Of a DNA stretch of 64,000 nucleotides, positions 52,463 through 62,362 are shown one piece after another (positions within the stretch are counted from its first letter, which is position 1; each line of letters starts with the position of its first letter). The DNA is from Toxotes chatareus (Eukaryota; Chordata; Actinopteri; Toxotidae): positions 10,436,177 to 10,500,176 of the forward strand of contig CM028898.1 of NCBI GenBank assembly GCA_016801885.1, read 5' to 3'. The notes below the pieces were generated by a model. It was not told the origin of the DNA. It saw only the letters and a list, made by a program, of their open reading frames with translations, and ran no database searches. Position numbers and translations under genes: made by a program.

Positions 52463-52683
52463 TTCTGTCATTCTGCTGTGGTGAGATTTGGTTTTGCTTT
52501 AACAAAGCCATTAAGTTTGGAAACCACAGGCTACAGAGAGGAATAAAAGTGGATGAGAGGAATATTGTTAAATTACTCACAGGGTACTGAAAATACTTAT
52601 TATTAACACTGCAACCTAAAAGAATTCTCTTCCAACCTTTTCATTTGCCATATTTTGGCAAAAATGAATGAACACACATATTG

Positions 52684-52925
52684 TTCAACCATATGCTCAG
52701 TATGTTCTCAACACACTGTGGTGGGGATTTGGCAAAAGTATGACTGTGTGGACCATTCGGAGCCAGAACACAGCTAAATACACAGCTTCCACGCTTCTGT
52801 TTTCATGTTCCTCATGCACATCCATGTCATTCACGTTTTTGGCATGGATGTGAGCTGTGTATTTGGCCATATTTTGGCACACCCGTGGGTGTTTGGAACA
52901 TAGTGAGCGTACAGATGGACGGTGG
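52684..52925. repeat. foldback (inverted repeat) element
   Basis: Nested inverted segments share one axis near 52835. CACATCCATG (52817-52826) pairs perfectly with CATGGATGTG (52843-52852), AAATACACAGCT (52776-52787) with AGCTGTGTATTT (52853-52864), and TATGCTCAGTATGTTC (52692-52707) with GAACATAGTGAGCGTA (52896-52911, 14/16). The left arm carries extra sequence, so the arms are unequal. As a consequence both strands encode similar short peptides (PYAQYVLNT on +, LYAHYVPNT on -). These frames are artefacts of the palindrome. It may be a MITE or a local inverted duplication. Confidence 0.7.
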
Positions 52926-55625
52926 AGAGGTGCATTATGCTGAAGGACTCTCTTGAGAAGTTTATACTGAGGTTTTTCCATACTTCTCTGTCAAGAAATC
53001 TTGTTGTAACCAAAGTGACTTACAGGTGGTCAAAACTGCTGCTCTCTGCAAAGAATCCAATACTACTTAAGTACTTCACACTTACAATGGACACGTTGTA
53101 AGTTGTAATTGATACTATAAAGATAGATTTTGTTTATAAAAGGTTGTCGGATGCTGTAAAAGGTGTTTACAGGTCTGATTTTTTTCCCCCCCAATTATGC
53201 TCAATTGAGAGACACACCAAAATGCTTACTTTTTATCTGCTGTATAAGTCTATTATATAAATGGATTATAAACATGAAGTGAGTTATAACATCCTGTCAG
53301 ATGTGCAGAGACTGGCCTACGGACCCAGTAATTGGTTAGTGTTGATCTGGTGATATACACAGAACAATGATATCGATTACCCCCTAATAAATTTCATCCT
53401 GCAAGTGTTCTTGCGCAGCGAAGGCTTCAGTGTTCTTGGGGGACACATCAAATGAATGATCACCATAAAGGGTCGGAGATGGATTATGCTGAGAGCGAGC
53501 TTTTGCGAGGTAATAAAGAGTCCCGGTCTGGGTATGAGTGAGGTGCCTCGGAGCTCGAGTCTCTTCCTGTTCCTGATTCTGTATAGATTTTCCATTTGTT
53601 TAAGTAGGACGTATCATATGCAGGAAATACATTAGCTGCTGTCACGGGAAACTTAACAACTGATGGCTTCCTCACCTCCACTGGGGCTTTAATCAACGGT
53701 AATCAATCACATCCTAAAGCCATATTACTATTTCATGATATGGCTATTTAGATCTTTAATGAAACAGATACGCTTTAACTGAGTGCTGGAGGCCTGGGGT
53801 GGTGATATTGCAAGTTAACATTTAATGAAAATACCCATTATTTGTTTCATGTAATTATATCTGCTTTGCCTACTCAGTGATAAATCCTTTAAATGTGAAC
53901 AAAGATTTCATTGACATCTGATAGCCACTTAAACAAGCACCATACTGTATGTGGCAAACACATATTTATTAATTAGCACTGTCTTTGAGCTGAAGCACTC
54001 ACACAGTTGAGGATCTACAGAGAGATATTGACTTATTGGTCTAATAACCCAGTGCATTTACAAGCGCCATTCGATAATCTCCAGACACTTCATTAGAGAT
54101 GGCAAATTACCATGTGGTTAACAATACAACTGAAAATAAACTGCATAAGAGAAAAGTCTATTGGAACAGTATTAGAGCTGGTCAATGTACAGTTCTGAAG
54201 ATTTCGTAAGACTAAGTCTGAAGCTGCACAGAAGCCTTCTCATCTTTGCAGAACTTTTTACACAATAAATAGACAAATCAATGCTTTTAATGCCGCCTTT
54301 TACTTAGAATGCAAAATGTGACATGAATTACATCTAGTTGGATGAATTTTTATTATGATACTAATGTAATCCACTGGGCACTCACAGTTGATTCATCAGT
54401 CATGCTCCAATCGATTCAATTTGCTGGCAAACTCTGTTTCACAGCCTCTTTTTCTTTATACAGGCTATTCATATCCAGTAATGGATGTTTAAAATTTCCC
54501 TAAACCTGACAGGGAAAAGGAAAAAAATAATAATAATAGCACTTACAACAGCAACAATAACAATAATAACTTTTTTCAACTATTTCACATTACAAAAGAA
54601 ATAATACAATACAGTAGATGAATAAAAAATTACTGTCAGATATAGATATTTCAGACGCAACCGGCCAATTAATTATTACAAACCACACAATATCAATTTG
54701 GTAAATGGGAAGTTTCATCAGGCCAAATCAAAACAATCAGTCTTATAAAATCAAAGTTTGTCTCTGTTGCCTTTTTATCCAGCCTGTTTTGTCTGTTTTT
54801 TTCTTCTTTCAAAGATGCTGCTGTTCCTCCTTTTTACACAATATAAAAAAAAATGAACCTGTGCTTGAACTTGATAATCAGTTACTGCACTAGGTTTGCC
54901 CTAGGAAATTGTTTAGCAGAGGTGGTAAACAACCCAGATCCTGATGCGTCTCAAATTTTGATCAAATTGGTTTGTAGATTACAGCCACAATCATTAAAAC
55001 CAGTACATGACTTTTGCCGTGTGAAGTGAGTCTGTTTTTTTTTTGTTTTTTTTTCAGAATCTCTGAACTGCCAAACAAGCTGCAGGATCCAAAAATTCTC
55101 TACCCCATAAATTCTTGACTGCTACCACCTCATTTTTGGCTCATTCTCCTAATCTAATGGGGGTTTTTTTTTCCCCGGTGCAGAAAAACAAACTTGTTGA
55201 TAGAAAAAGCTCAGTCAACAGTTATCACAGTTTATATGGTAACTGCAATTTCAGATAAAGAAGCAATATGATTTTTTTTCCCCACCTCCCCAATTCTACT
55301 TACCATTTGTGCTATTCACTTTCAGGGATTGAAATACAGCTAAACTTTTAAACATCTTACAAAAATAAATAAATAAATAAAACAGACTACTACTTGGGGG
55401 TTGCTGTAGGCTGTAATAGCTCATACTGAGGGTCTGAGTACAATTAAAGACTAATACGGTTCTGAGTGAGATACTGGGACACTTAAAGAAATCGTTACAA
55501 TTTCGCAGTTCCCTTGGAGATGTATTTTAAATCTGTTAGGGTCCTTATGTCCCACAGGCCTGCAGGTTACATAAATACATAATGTGCTATTCTAAATGTT
55601 GCCTTCCCCACATAGTTAACGGGGG
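52926..55625. other. upstream flank of gfra1, no gene seen
   Basis: Non-coding flank. It holds a C/T-rich patch, (AAAT)n (55362-55381) and ATA/AAC-rich simple sequence (54525-54570). The segment 53880-54130, with TTATTAATTAGCAC- and ACAAAGATTTCATTGACA-type words and little simple repeat, is a candidate regulatory conserved element. Confidence 0.5.
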
Positions 55626-56300
55626 GGAGTATCTATCCCGCTGAAGTGTTCTTACAGATGTCACCTGCTCGCCGCTGGCCATCCATCTGTTGAGACCGTC
55701 TGAGCGGCTCTGTGCGGACCGAGCCCGTTAATAGGCTCATTAAAGGCTATTGTGCGCGCGGGCGCATGACGTCACGCGCCGCGTCCCGAGGCTCGGCTTT
55801 TCATCAGAGTGAAGAACAGTCCGGATCAAACGGAGCTGTTTTGTCTTTCCACCCTATGAATGCACGGAATGTATTTTTGTTTTTAATGCTTCTTTCCCCC
55901 CTTCTTTTTGGTCCAGCTTTTGGGATGTATAATTCAAACACTCATTCAATTCCTGTGATGGACACTTAAGTTGAATGAATTCCTTCACTAAGTTGAACTG
56001 ACCGGTTCAGGTTTTTTTTTTTTTTAAACAGGTGATTTCTGCTCTGACTCTTCCTTTCGGTAGCGGCTGTAAAGTTTTGTCCTCAAAACCCCACTGACAA
56101 GCTTGTCTGTGTGACGGAGCGGCGGGTGGACAGAGGGGGCTGATGGGAGCGGAGTGAATTGGAAATGGTCCGTCGGTGCGCTTCTTTATGTCTCGCTTGT
56201 GTCTCTAATGGTCCGAAACTCCGGCAGATTTGCACGACGTGGTTTTAGCTGCTGGACTCAGTAGCTCCACAGTTCGGATTCTCACTGTTGGATCTTCAGG
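55626..56300 (+). promoter_or_regulatory. gfra1: gfra1 CpG-rich promoter / 5'UTR region
   Basis: CpG density rises sharply compared with the flanks (for example gtgcgcgcgggcgc, cacgcgccgcgtcccgag, gacggagcggcggg). The block ends a little upstream of the gfra1 start codon, as expected of a CpG-island promoter. It contains a perfect palindromic cAMP-response element TGACGTCA at 55767-55774. No clear TATA box is seen, so the transcription start cannot be fixed from sequence. Acceptor-like sites (pyrimidine tract + CAG at about 55916, T-run + AAACAG at about 56031) leave open whether the 5'UTR is itself spliced. Confidence 0.7.
55766..55969 (+). other. upstream open frame with signal-peptide-like segment
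   Basis: ATG at 55766 (overlapping the CRE) opens 67 codons ending at TAA 55967-55969. A second in-frame ATG at 55856 begins MNARNVFLFLMLLSPLLFG, a near-ideal secretory leader, followed by only about 18 residues. It lies upstream of the gfra1 start in the CpG-rich region. If transcribed, it would be an upstream ORF able to dampen gfra1 translation, or an artefact of a pyrimidine-rich acceptor tract that happens to encode Phe/Leu. Confidence 0.25.
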
Positions 56301-56420
56301 ATGCATCATCACTTGAACCCATGTAATGTGCAACCCAAAGAAAAGTGGATCTGTCTGACAAGTTCTCTTGACATTTTATTTTAATCCCAATTTAAACCAC
56401 ATACGAAATCTCCTAGCGCA

Positions 56421-56460
56421 ATGATTTTAACAACTTTTGTCTTTATATTGTCCTTCCCGG
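56421..56460 (+). CDS. gfra1: gfra1 coding exon 1 (signal peptide)
   Basis: First coding exon of GDNF family receptor alpha-1, the GPI-anchored cell-surface co-receptor that presents GDNF to the RET tyrosine kinase in neurons, enteric precursors and kidney. It encodes MILTTFVFILSFP, a hydrophobic signal-peptide core, plus the first base of codon 14, and ends at the donor |GTAAGTG. I chose this ATG because it has a purine at -3, an in-frame stop upstream (TAA at 56382-56384), and joins in phase 1 to the next, unmistakable GFRA1 exon. The very short first exon matches the family layout, where the leader is separated from domain 1 by a phase-1 intron. Any 5'UTR part of this exon is not delimited. 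Confidence 0.85.
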
Positions 56461-56812
56461 GTAAGTGACGAATTCATCTGTTGAATTTCTACCATGTTTA
56501 GGGTGTAATATGTATTTTAATATTTGTTCCTTTACAGTTAAGTTTAATAAATGCAGAAAACAGTGGCAGTGGGGAAAAGGCGCACCCCTCTTACCGAAAA
56601 ACAGATGTTAATTTGGGTCCTTTGTTCTGACTGCGAACATTCAGGGTTCACAAAGTTTGTCTAATGCTCAATGCACCTCCGTGTATCAAGTGAACCACAG
56701 ATTTAATAATCATAATTGTGTGATCGGAGGTCTACTGTGTGCAGAACAATGTCTACAAACTAGTTTACATCGTGAGCAACATCTGTCCTGACTCACTTCT
56801 TGTAACTCCCAG
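56461..56812 (+). other. gfra1: gfra1 intron 1
   Basis: 352-bp phase-1 intron, GTAAGT donor and TCCCAG acceptor. No further exon or repeat is recognised inside it. Confidence 0.85.
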
Positions 56813-57121
56813 ACTCAGTGTTCACCTTGAAGGGTGACAGCAGCGCAGCCTCCCGGCCCGTCCGCCTGGACTGCGTAAAGGCCAGTGAGCAATGTCTAAA
56901 GGAGTACTCCTGCAGCACCAAGTACCGGACCATGAGGCAGTGTGTGGCGGGCAGGGAGAGCAACTTCAGCGCGGTCACCGGTACGGAGGCGCAGGGCGAG
57001 TGCCGCAGCGCCATAGATGCAATGAAGCAGAGCCCCTTGTACAACTGCAGGTGTAGAAGAGGCATGAAGAAGGAAAAGAACTGTCTCCGGATCTTTTGGA
57101 GCATATTTCAGAGTTTACAGG
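56813..57121 (+). CDS. gfra1: gfra1 coding exon 2 (cysteine-rich domain 1)
   Basis: 309 bp, residues 14-116 plus the first base of codon 117. The translation matches the GFR-alpha-1 N-terminal domain: RLDCVKASEQCLKEYSC, TKYRTMRQCVAG, ESNFS, LYNCRCRRGMKKEKNCLRI and WSIFQSLQG. These follow the vertebrate GFRA1 pattern far better than GFRA2 (which has VDCVRANELC and CLQIYWSIHLG). Eight cysteines (34, 41, 47, 57, 77, 92, 94, 104) are those of domain D1. N64-F-S66 is the glycosylation sequon also present in mammals. D1 stabilises the receptor and is not the main GDNF-binding surface, which is D2, encoded further right. Splice sites: TCCCAG|AC and CAGG|GTACGC. An antisense open frame over the exon is a shadow. 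Confidence 0.97.
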
Positions 57122-57986
57122 GTACGCAGCAAATTCAGCGCCAACTATTAATTATCATGACTGATCGATAAGCTCATTATAAAAGTATGCATTTACCGTG
57201 GTCAGATCCACTACAAGTTTTACAAGTGAAAGTCCTGCATTTAAGATTTTATTTACATCAAAGCGCAGAAATATCTTAACCAAAATGCACTTAAAGTATC
57301 AAAAGTGAAAAAGTCCCTGTAGCTAATTATAATATTTTATTCAACATTGTTGTTGGTTAAGGTGGAGCTTTAAGGCTCCTTTATCAGTAATTATGCTTTA
57401 TTTTATAAGCTCATGTGTTTTGTATGTGGAAAAACTACAAAAGAAATAGCCATCAGATCTACCAGTGTAGTAAACATCATAATATTTGGATCTGAAATGC
57501 AGAGAGGCAGATGTTCAAAGAAGCTTAAAAGGGAAATGCTCAAGAAAATAACATCAGATCAGTATATAACTACATTAATTCAGTAAATGTACTGTAACTT
57601 TCCACCATTTTAACACTCAATGCATCTACTTCTTACTGTAAATCTTCGCCACATTGTGGCAAGCAGGTCTACTTATAAAATCAAGCTGGAAACATGCTCT
57701 CAGAATAAATACATGTCATACGCAATCGACATGGTGCCCCAGACTCACTGCACTGACACATGTCATAATACCTGTTGTCAGGTTGCATCTTTGTTCAAAC
57801 CACTGTTAAATTCATGCAACATACCTTCTCTACAAGTTCTACTGTTTCAACAAAATATGAACTCATATATTATCAATATGAGTAAATTAAAGGGATTACT
57901 CACTCAATTATTCAGTATAATTGATTTTATAATGTTGAAAAGAATCAGATAACATCCACCTGCACCACGTACATGTTTACACACAA

Positions 57987-58020
<34 letters not shown>

Positions 58021-58064
58021 TCAGGCTCACATCATTGACAATCTTTTTTTTTCCCCCCACGCAG
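57122..58064 (+). other. gfra1: gfra1 intron 2
   Basis: 943-bp phase-1 intron, GTACGC donor and CCCCCCCACGCAG acceptor. The 110-codon frame at 57620-57952 is intronic and resembles nothing. A CA microsatellite sits close to the acceptor. Confidence 0.85.
57988..58018. repeat. (CA)15 microsatellite in gfra1 intron 2
   Basis: Perfect CA repeat ending 46 bp before exon 3. Intronic CA repeats near splice sites can bind hnRNP L and change exon inclusion, so repeat length might matter here (inference). Confidence 0.95.
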
Positions 58065-58148
58065 GTAATGATTTGCTGGAATACTCTCCATATGAGCCAG
58101 TCAATAGCCGGCTCTCAGATATCTTCCGCCTGGCCCCCATCATAGCTG
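58065..58148 (+). CDS. gfra1: gfra1 coding exon 3 (D1-D2 linker)
   Basis: 84 bp. It completes codon 117 (Gly) and encodes NDLLEYSPYEPVNSRLSDIF followed by RLAPIIA and the first base of the next codon (phase 1). This is the highly conserved linker between domains D1 and D2 of GFRA1 (vertebrate pattern NDLLE-SPYEPVNSRLSDIFR). Acceptor CACGCAG|GT, donor GCTG|GTAAGG. The phase and end point coincide with the place where mammalian GFRA1 either includes or skips a 15-nt mini-exon that distinguishes the alpha-1a and alpha-1b isoforms. I could not find a convincing mini-exon in the remaining window. The gene continues beyond position 64000. Confidence 0.95.
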
Positions 58149-59895
58149 GTAAGGAGCTGCTTTTACATTACTGACATTCCTCAGGCTTAAGTTTGGACGT
58201 TGTGCAATGTGAAGTCACTCTACATACTGCCATTACGTCTCAGTTATGCTTCAAACCCAGTTGAAGTCACCACATTACCACTACTAAATCTGCCACTATT
58301 TGACAACCACTCTTTTCTATTGCTGTCTGGTTTCAGGCTGCAGCTTTCAACGCCCATTATCCTTCACAAAAGCTTTTATCTGCCACTGTGACCCACCGTA
58401 CACAAAGCAGAGTCATTTAGTATATTTCACTTTCAGCTCTCAAAGCGGTGATGAGAGGTCTGCATGTTTTTTCCACTGTCACAGTGCTAATGCTAGAAGT
58501 AGCATTTACAGTATGTGCTAGAATTAATCATCCTTTTAGACTTTCAGAGTAGAGACTGTGTTGTTTGAGATCCTGTAGCCTGGATTAACACATTCAAAAA
58601 TAAACAGAAATGGTTTGCTGTTGTAAATCTAAATGCTATACATGTCCTCAAATGTCAACAGTGTGCAGGTGGATTTGGAGTATACACCTAGGCAGGCCCC
58701 AAATTTAGATCTGCTGAGATCAGACACACATACACCAAGGAGAAATTAACCATCTGTCTGTGTTCAATGGCACTGATAAAACAAGAGCTGTGTGTGTGTG
58801 TTTGTGTGACAAGTGCAGCACTCACTGGCACTTTTCAGTGTTGAGCTTTCTGGCTGGAGGAGGGCGTCTGCTGCACTGGCCAGCTACTATTTCAGTGAAA
58901 AAATGGTTATTTGATTCTCTCGCTCCCTCCTTGGCCCTCTCTCTCTGGCTCTCGCTGTGATTGAATCCACTTAGCGTATCACAGTGACTCTGCTCCACGT
59001 GTGATGACATAATGGTTAACTGTGTTTCAAACAGAGCAAAGAATAAATTATTGGAATTTGGATTCCTCTCCTGCGTTGGAATGGTACAAATGTAATGCAG
59101 AGATAGGCCTAGCAATGCGAGACTAAGAAGAATTGCAAGAAAATTGAAACTGGGAAAATGGTTAAGGATTTACGAGGCTTTCAGATAATGGGGCTCCTAG
59201 TAAAACAACAGGGATTATTAAAGGCCAAGAAGAAAAAGCAGCTTGAAATGTCCAAGTCATTATTTAAACTACAAAACTGTTTTCTTGATGTAGCTTAGAT
59301 GAGACAGCTGACCCCCCCCCAAAATCTATGGAATCCCACTGGACAAATGGAAAATATTTAAATCCCAAGTAAGACATATTTAATGTGCTCTTCTATCAAA
59401 GTCAGTGACTTACTTGTGATTTTTTTAATCATTATTAGGTGCTATCATTATAAGAAATCACATAGGTTATGTGAGCAAAATAAAATGGGTGCAGAGTTGC
59501 TAGTTTAATGTATAATAGTGTGCAACAGCCAAAACAGCCAAAGGCACCTCTGAAAAGAAAAAAAAGAAAAAACACTTAATGGGTTAGATATCAGGAATCC
59601 ATTTGCCATAAGTGACTTCATTCCTGTATGTAACTAAGCCAGGCCTCAGGCAGCCCACAGTGTAAGATAATGCACATGTGAGCCAGTAAACAATGATCCA
59701 TACTGTATCCCATGGGTCAGCTGCGAAGACACGATGCTCACTGCTCTGATTGGCTGAAAGCAAATGCCTGTTAATCATTTATACTTAATCTAAACTGAGT
59801 TTCATCTAACGATATTTTATAAAAACATGATGGAGTTCTCATATAAATTGTATGACAAAAAATATCTATTTAGCAACAAGAAATCAACAAGACTA

Positions 59896-60205
59896 AGAGT
59901 CTACAGCAGCGCTAGCAGCTCTGTGAGAATACATTTCGGCACAGCAGTGTTTTGAGCTAAATGCTAACAGAGGCAAGCTACGTTGCTCACAATGACAAAG
60001 CTAACTTGCTGATGTTAATCAAGTATATTGTTTAGCATGTTCACAATGTTAATTTAGCATCCTAACATTTGCAAGTACTGGACAAATTGAGGTTTTACAT
60101 GAAAATGGCAGAAGGAAAAAGTCAGGGATCACCAAAGTGATGCAAATTTATCTGAAGGACACATGAAAGTCCATCAGACCGATGCTGCTATCCATGGTGC
60201 CATGC
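59896..60205 (+). repeat. percomorph dispersed repeat, copy 2 (truncated)
   Basis: Starts agagtctacagcagcgctag, then agcagctctgtgag, ggcacagcagtgttttgagc, taaatgctaaca, gctcacaatgacaaagctaac, tttagcatgttcacaatg, agcatcctaacatttgc, ggacaaattgaggttt and gaaaaagtcagggatcacc. Same family and same orientation as the copy at 6.4 kb, but it contains the 5' part and lacks the 3' end. It lies in gfra1 intron 3. Confidence 0.75.
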
Positions 60206-62298
60206 CAATAACTGCTGGAATATAGTCTCCAGGAACAGCTAAAATTAAATGCAGCATCATTTCATCAATGAACAAGTGCCTTTCAGAGATGTAGCACAAT
60301 CCTGTAGTGCAGACGGGGAGAATGATGGGACTACAGGCCGGCCTTTAATAAAGGAAACAGAGCTTCTGTACCACACACCATGTTTATGTCTTTAAAAATA
60401 ATTCACTGCGGTACCAGAGGGCATCAACAAGTAAGTCATTACTAAATTATACTGTGCTGCATACAATTTGAGATTATTATAAATGTATCTGCGGCTCCTC
60501 GCTTATGCAATCCCACAGCCAGAGTTGAGATAGGAAGGACTGTTGCAGAGTATATATCTGCTTGTACAATCACGTTCTCAACTCATTTTAAGGAAGATAC
60601 TTTTTAAAGACAAGATGTACTGATTCTCCTCATCCACAGAAAGTCTGACAGTACTGGTACGAGCACTGATTAGATTCCAAGAGGATTTTTCTTTTCTTTT
60701 TTTTTTGGAGGAGCACATACTGTACATAAGAAAGAGCAAGAGAATAAATTCAACTATTTCATTCTACCTTTCAATCATGCAGACACACCTCTTTTACTCT
60801 GTTTATCAAACTCCTGCCACTCATGTTTCCGCGCTTTAACCGCCTTAAATTGGAGCACATTTTCCTAATTGCGTAAATATTTTCAGTTTCAAGGTGACAA
60901 ACTTCAGAAGTTTTCAAAAACCCCTCGAGCCAGTTTCTCAATTTGCATGTAAGCAGCCACTCTCATGGTGGAAATCTCACTAGCACTGGCCCTACCACTG
61001 AGCCCAGTATCTTCCCAATCTCCTCCCAGTCTATCCTCATAGCTCATCAGTAGTCTTACAGAGAATTGAGTCGGTGAACAAGAGATGAAGCTTGGCATGA
61101 TGATTTTCCATTGCAAAGATCTCAAGAATAATTCAGTGGGTCTTAGCTGCCTGAAGCAATAGATTAATCCTCAGTGGTCTTTGTCCTCTGCCGCTGGCCC
61201 AGCATGCCTGTGAACTGTGCATTTATGAGCTAACTGCTCCAGCTGAACATCAGAGTAGCCATCAGTGGAAGAAACACTTTAAATCTGCTGATTTTTTTTA
61301 CACAAAACTGCTTTCGGCCATATCAGCGAATCATCTGGAGGCATTTCCTTTCACGCGCTTCTCCTTTGTTTTCGTTCTGCCCCTCTGTAACCGCAGAATA
61401 ACACAATTTATTCCAACTGAGTTAACCAGAGGGAACTCAAAACCCAATAACAGACACAAGTTGTGGATTAGAAGTTTGAAATTCACTTATATGCTGCGTA
61501 ATCAAATATGAAAACTTAAGCATTCGGGGGCATGAAGTGAAACAAACAGAACTTTATCTTTTTTTTTTGGCAAGCATCCTGTATTCCAGTGTTGCCTGCA
61601 TAATGGAAAGCATAATAGATTTGTTTTATATAACATGAGACATCTGTATACTGCATAAAGCACTAGTAAATGTGTGTACACAGGGGAAACTACGGGGTGT
61701 GGACAGTAATAGCAGTATTTGTACAATAAAATGTAATCTAAGACCACCCCCAACATAGCACAGCGCATTTACAGTATAACTCAATATGTGTGCAGGTGTT
61801 TTTATGTCCACCCCCTGTGGGACACAACAGCAAACTGCCTTTAAAGACTTTATAAGGCAACATGAAACTTGTTTAGATTTGGAAAATGGCATGTCATTAG
61901 CTCATGTCCATCGTACTGGACTGCATTAAAATTGGAAGCTAAAGCTGTACATCTCAACAGTAATTCCCAAGTATCTCAAAATCTAGGAGGGAGAAATCTG
62001 ATTTCGTAATTTTGCTTTGCTGTCACAACATTAAATAAATCAATCACTATATGATTAAAACAATAGTCAATTGATAGTTCATATCAAGTCCAACCCTTTT
62101 TTCAGCTAAGAGTAGTTCAGTATGAGTACTGAGTTGTGTGGAGGGGATCTGCCTGAAGCAAAACACACCTGAAAAAAGTCTTACTTTGCTTTACTTTGAG
62201 TTCTGACATCATCATACAAATTAAAAATAATATCCGACAATATGAATCATGCAAAGAATGTCACTGAGCAAAAACTATAAGACACATTATCAGTCATG

Positions 62299-62362
62299 CA
62301 CACACACGCGCGCGCACACGCACGTGCACACACACACATGCACACACACACACACACACACA
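62299..62362. repeat. compound CA/CG repeat
   Basis: About 64 bp of almost perfectly alternating pyrimidine-purine sequence: CA repeats with an internal CGCGCGCGC block and CGCACGTGCA interruptions. The CG core inside CA flanks is the classical Z-DNA-prone composition. Confidence 0.95.

Larger units (their letters stand above)
48153..52683. other. intergenic DNA, no gene seen
   Basis: Non-coding. It contains poly-A runs (49624-49639, 52055-52069), the CTCF-type motifs listed separately and an (AC)n repeat. The frames present (for example 48097-48444 on minus, partly inside the hAT element) carry no recognisable domain. Confidence 0.5.

Noticed and set aside
52668..53013. Three overlapping frames on both strands
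   Set aside because: Explained by the inverted-repeat foldback.
56793..57104. 103-codon minus-strand frame over gfra1 exon 2
   Set aside because: Shadow of a GC-rich coding exon on the plus strand. It has no family resemblance and the plus frame is unambiguous.
57620..57952. 110-codon plus frame between gfra1 exons 2 and 3
   Set aside because: Intronic, not needed to join the conserved flanking exons, and its sequence resembles no GFRA domain.
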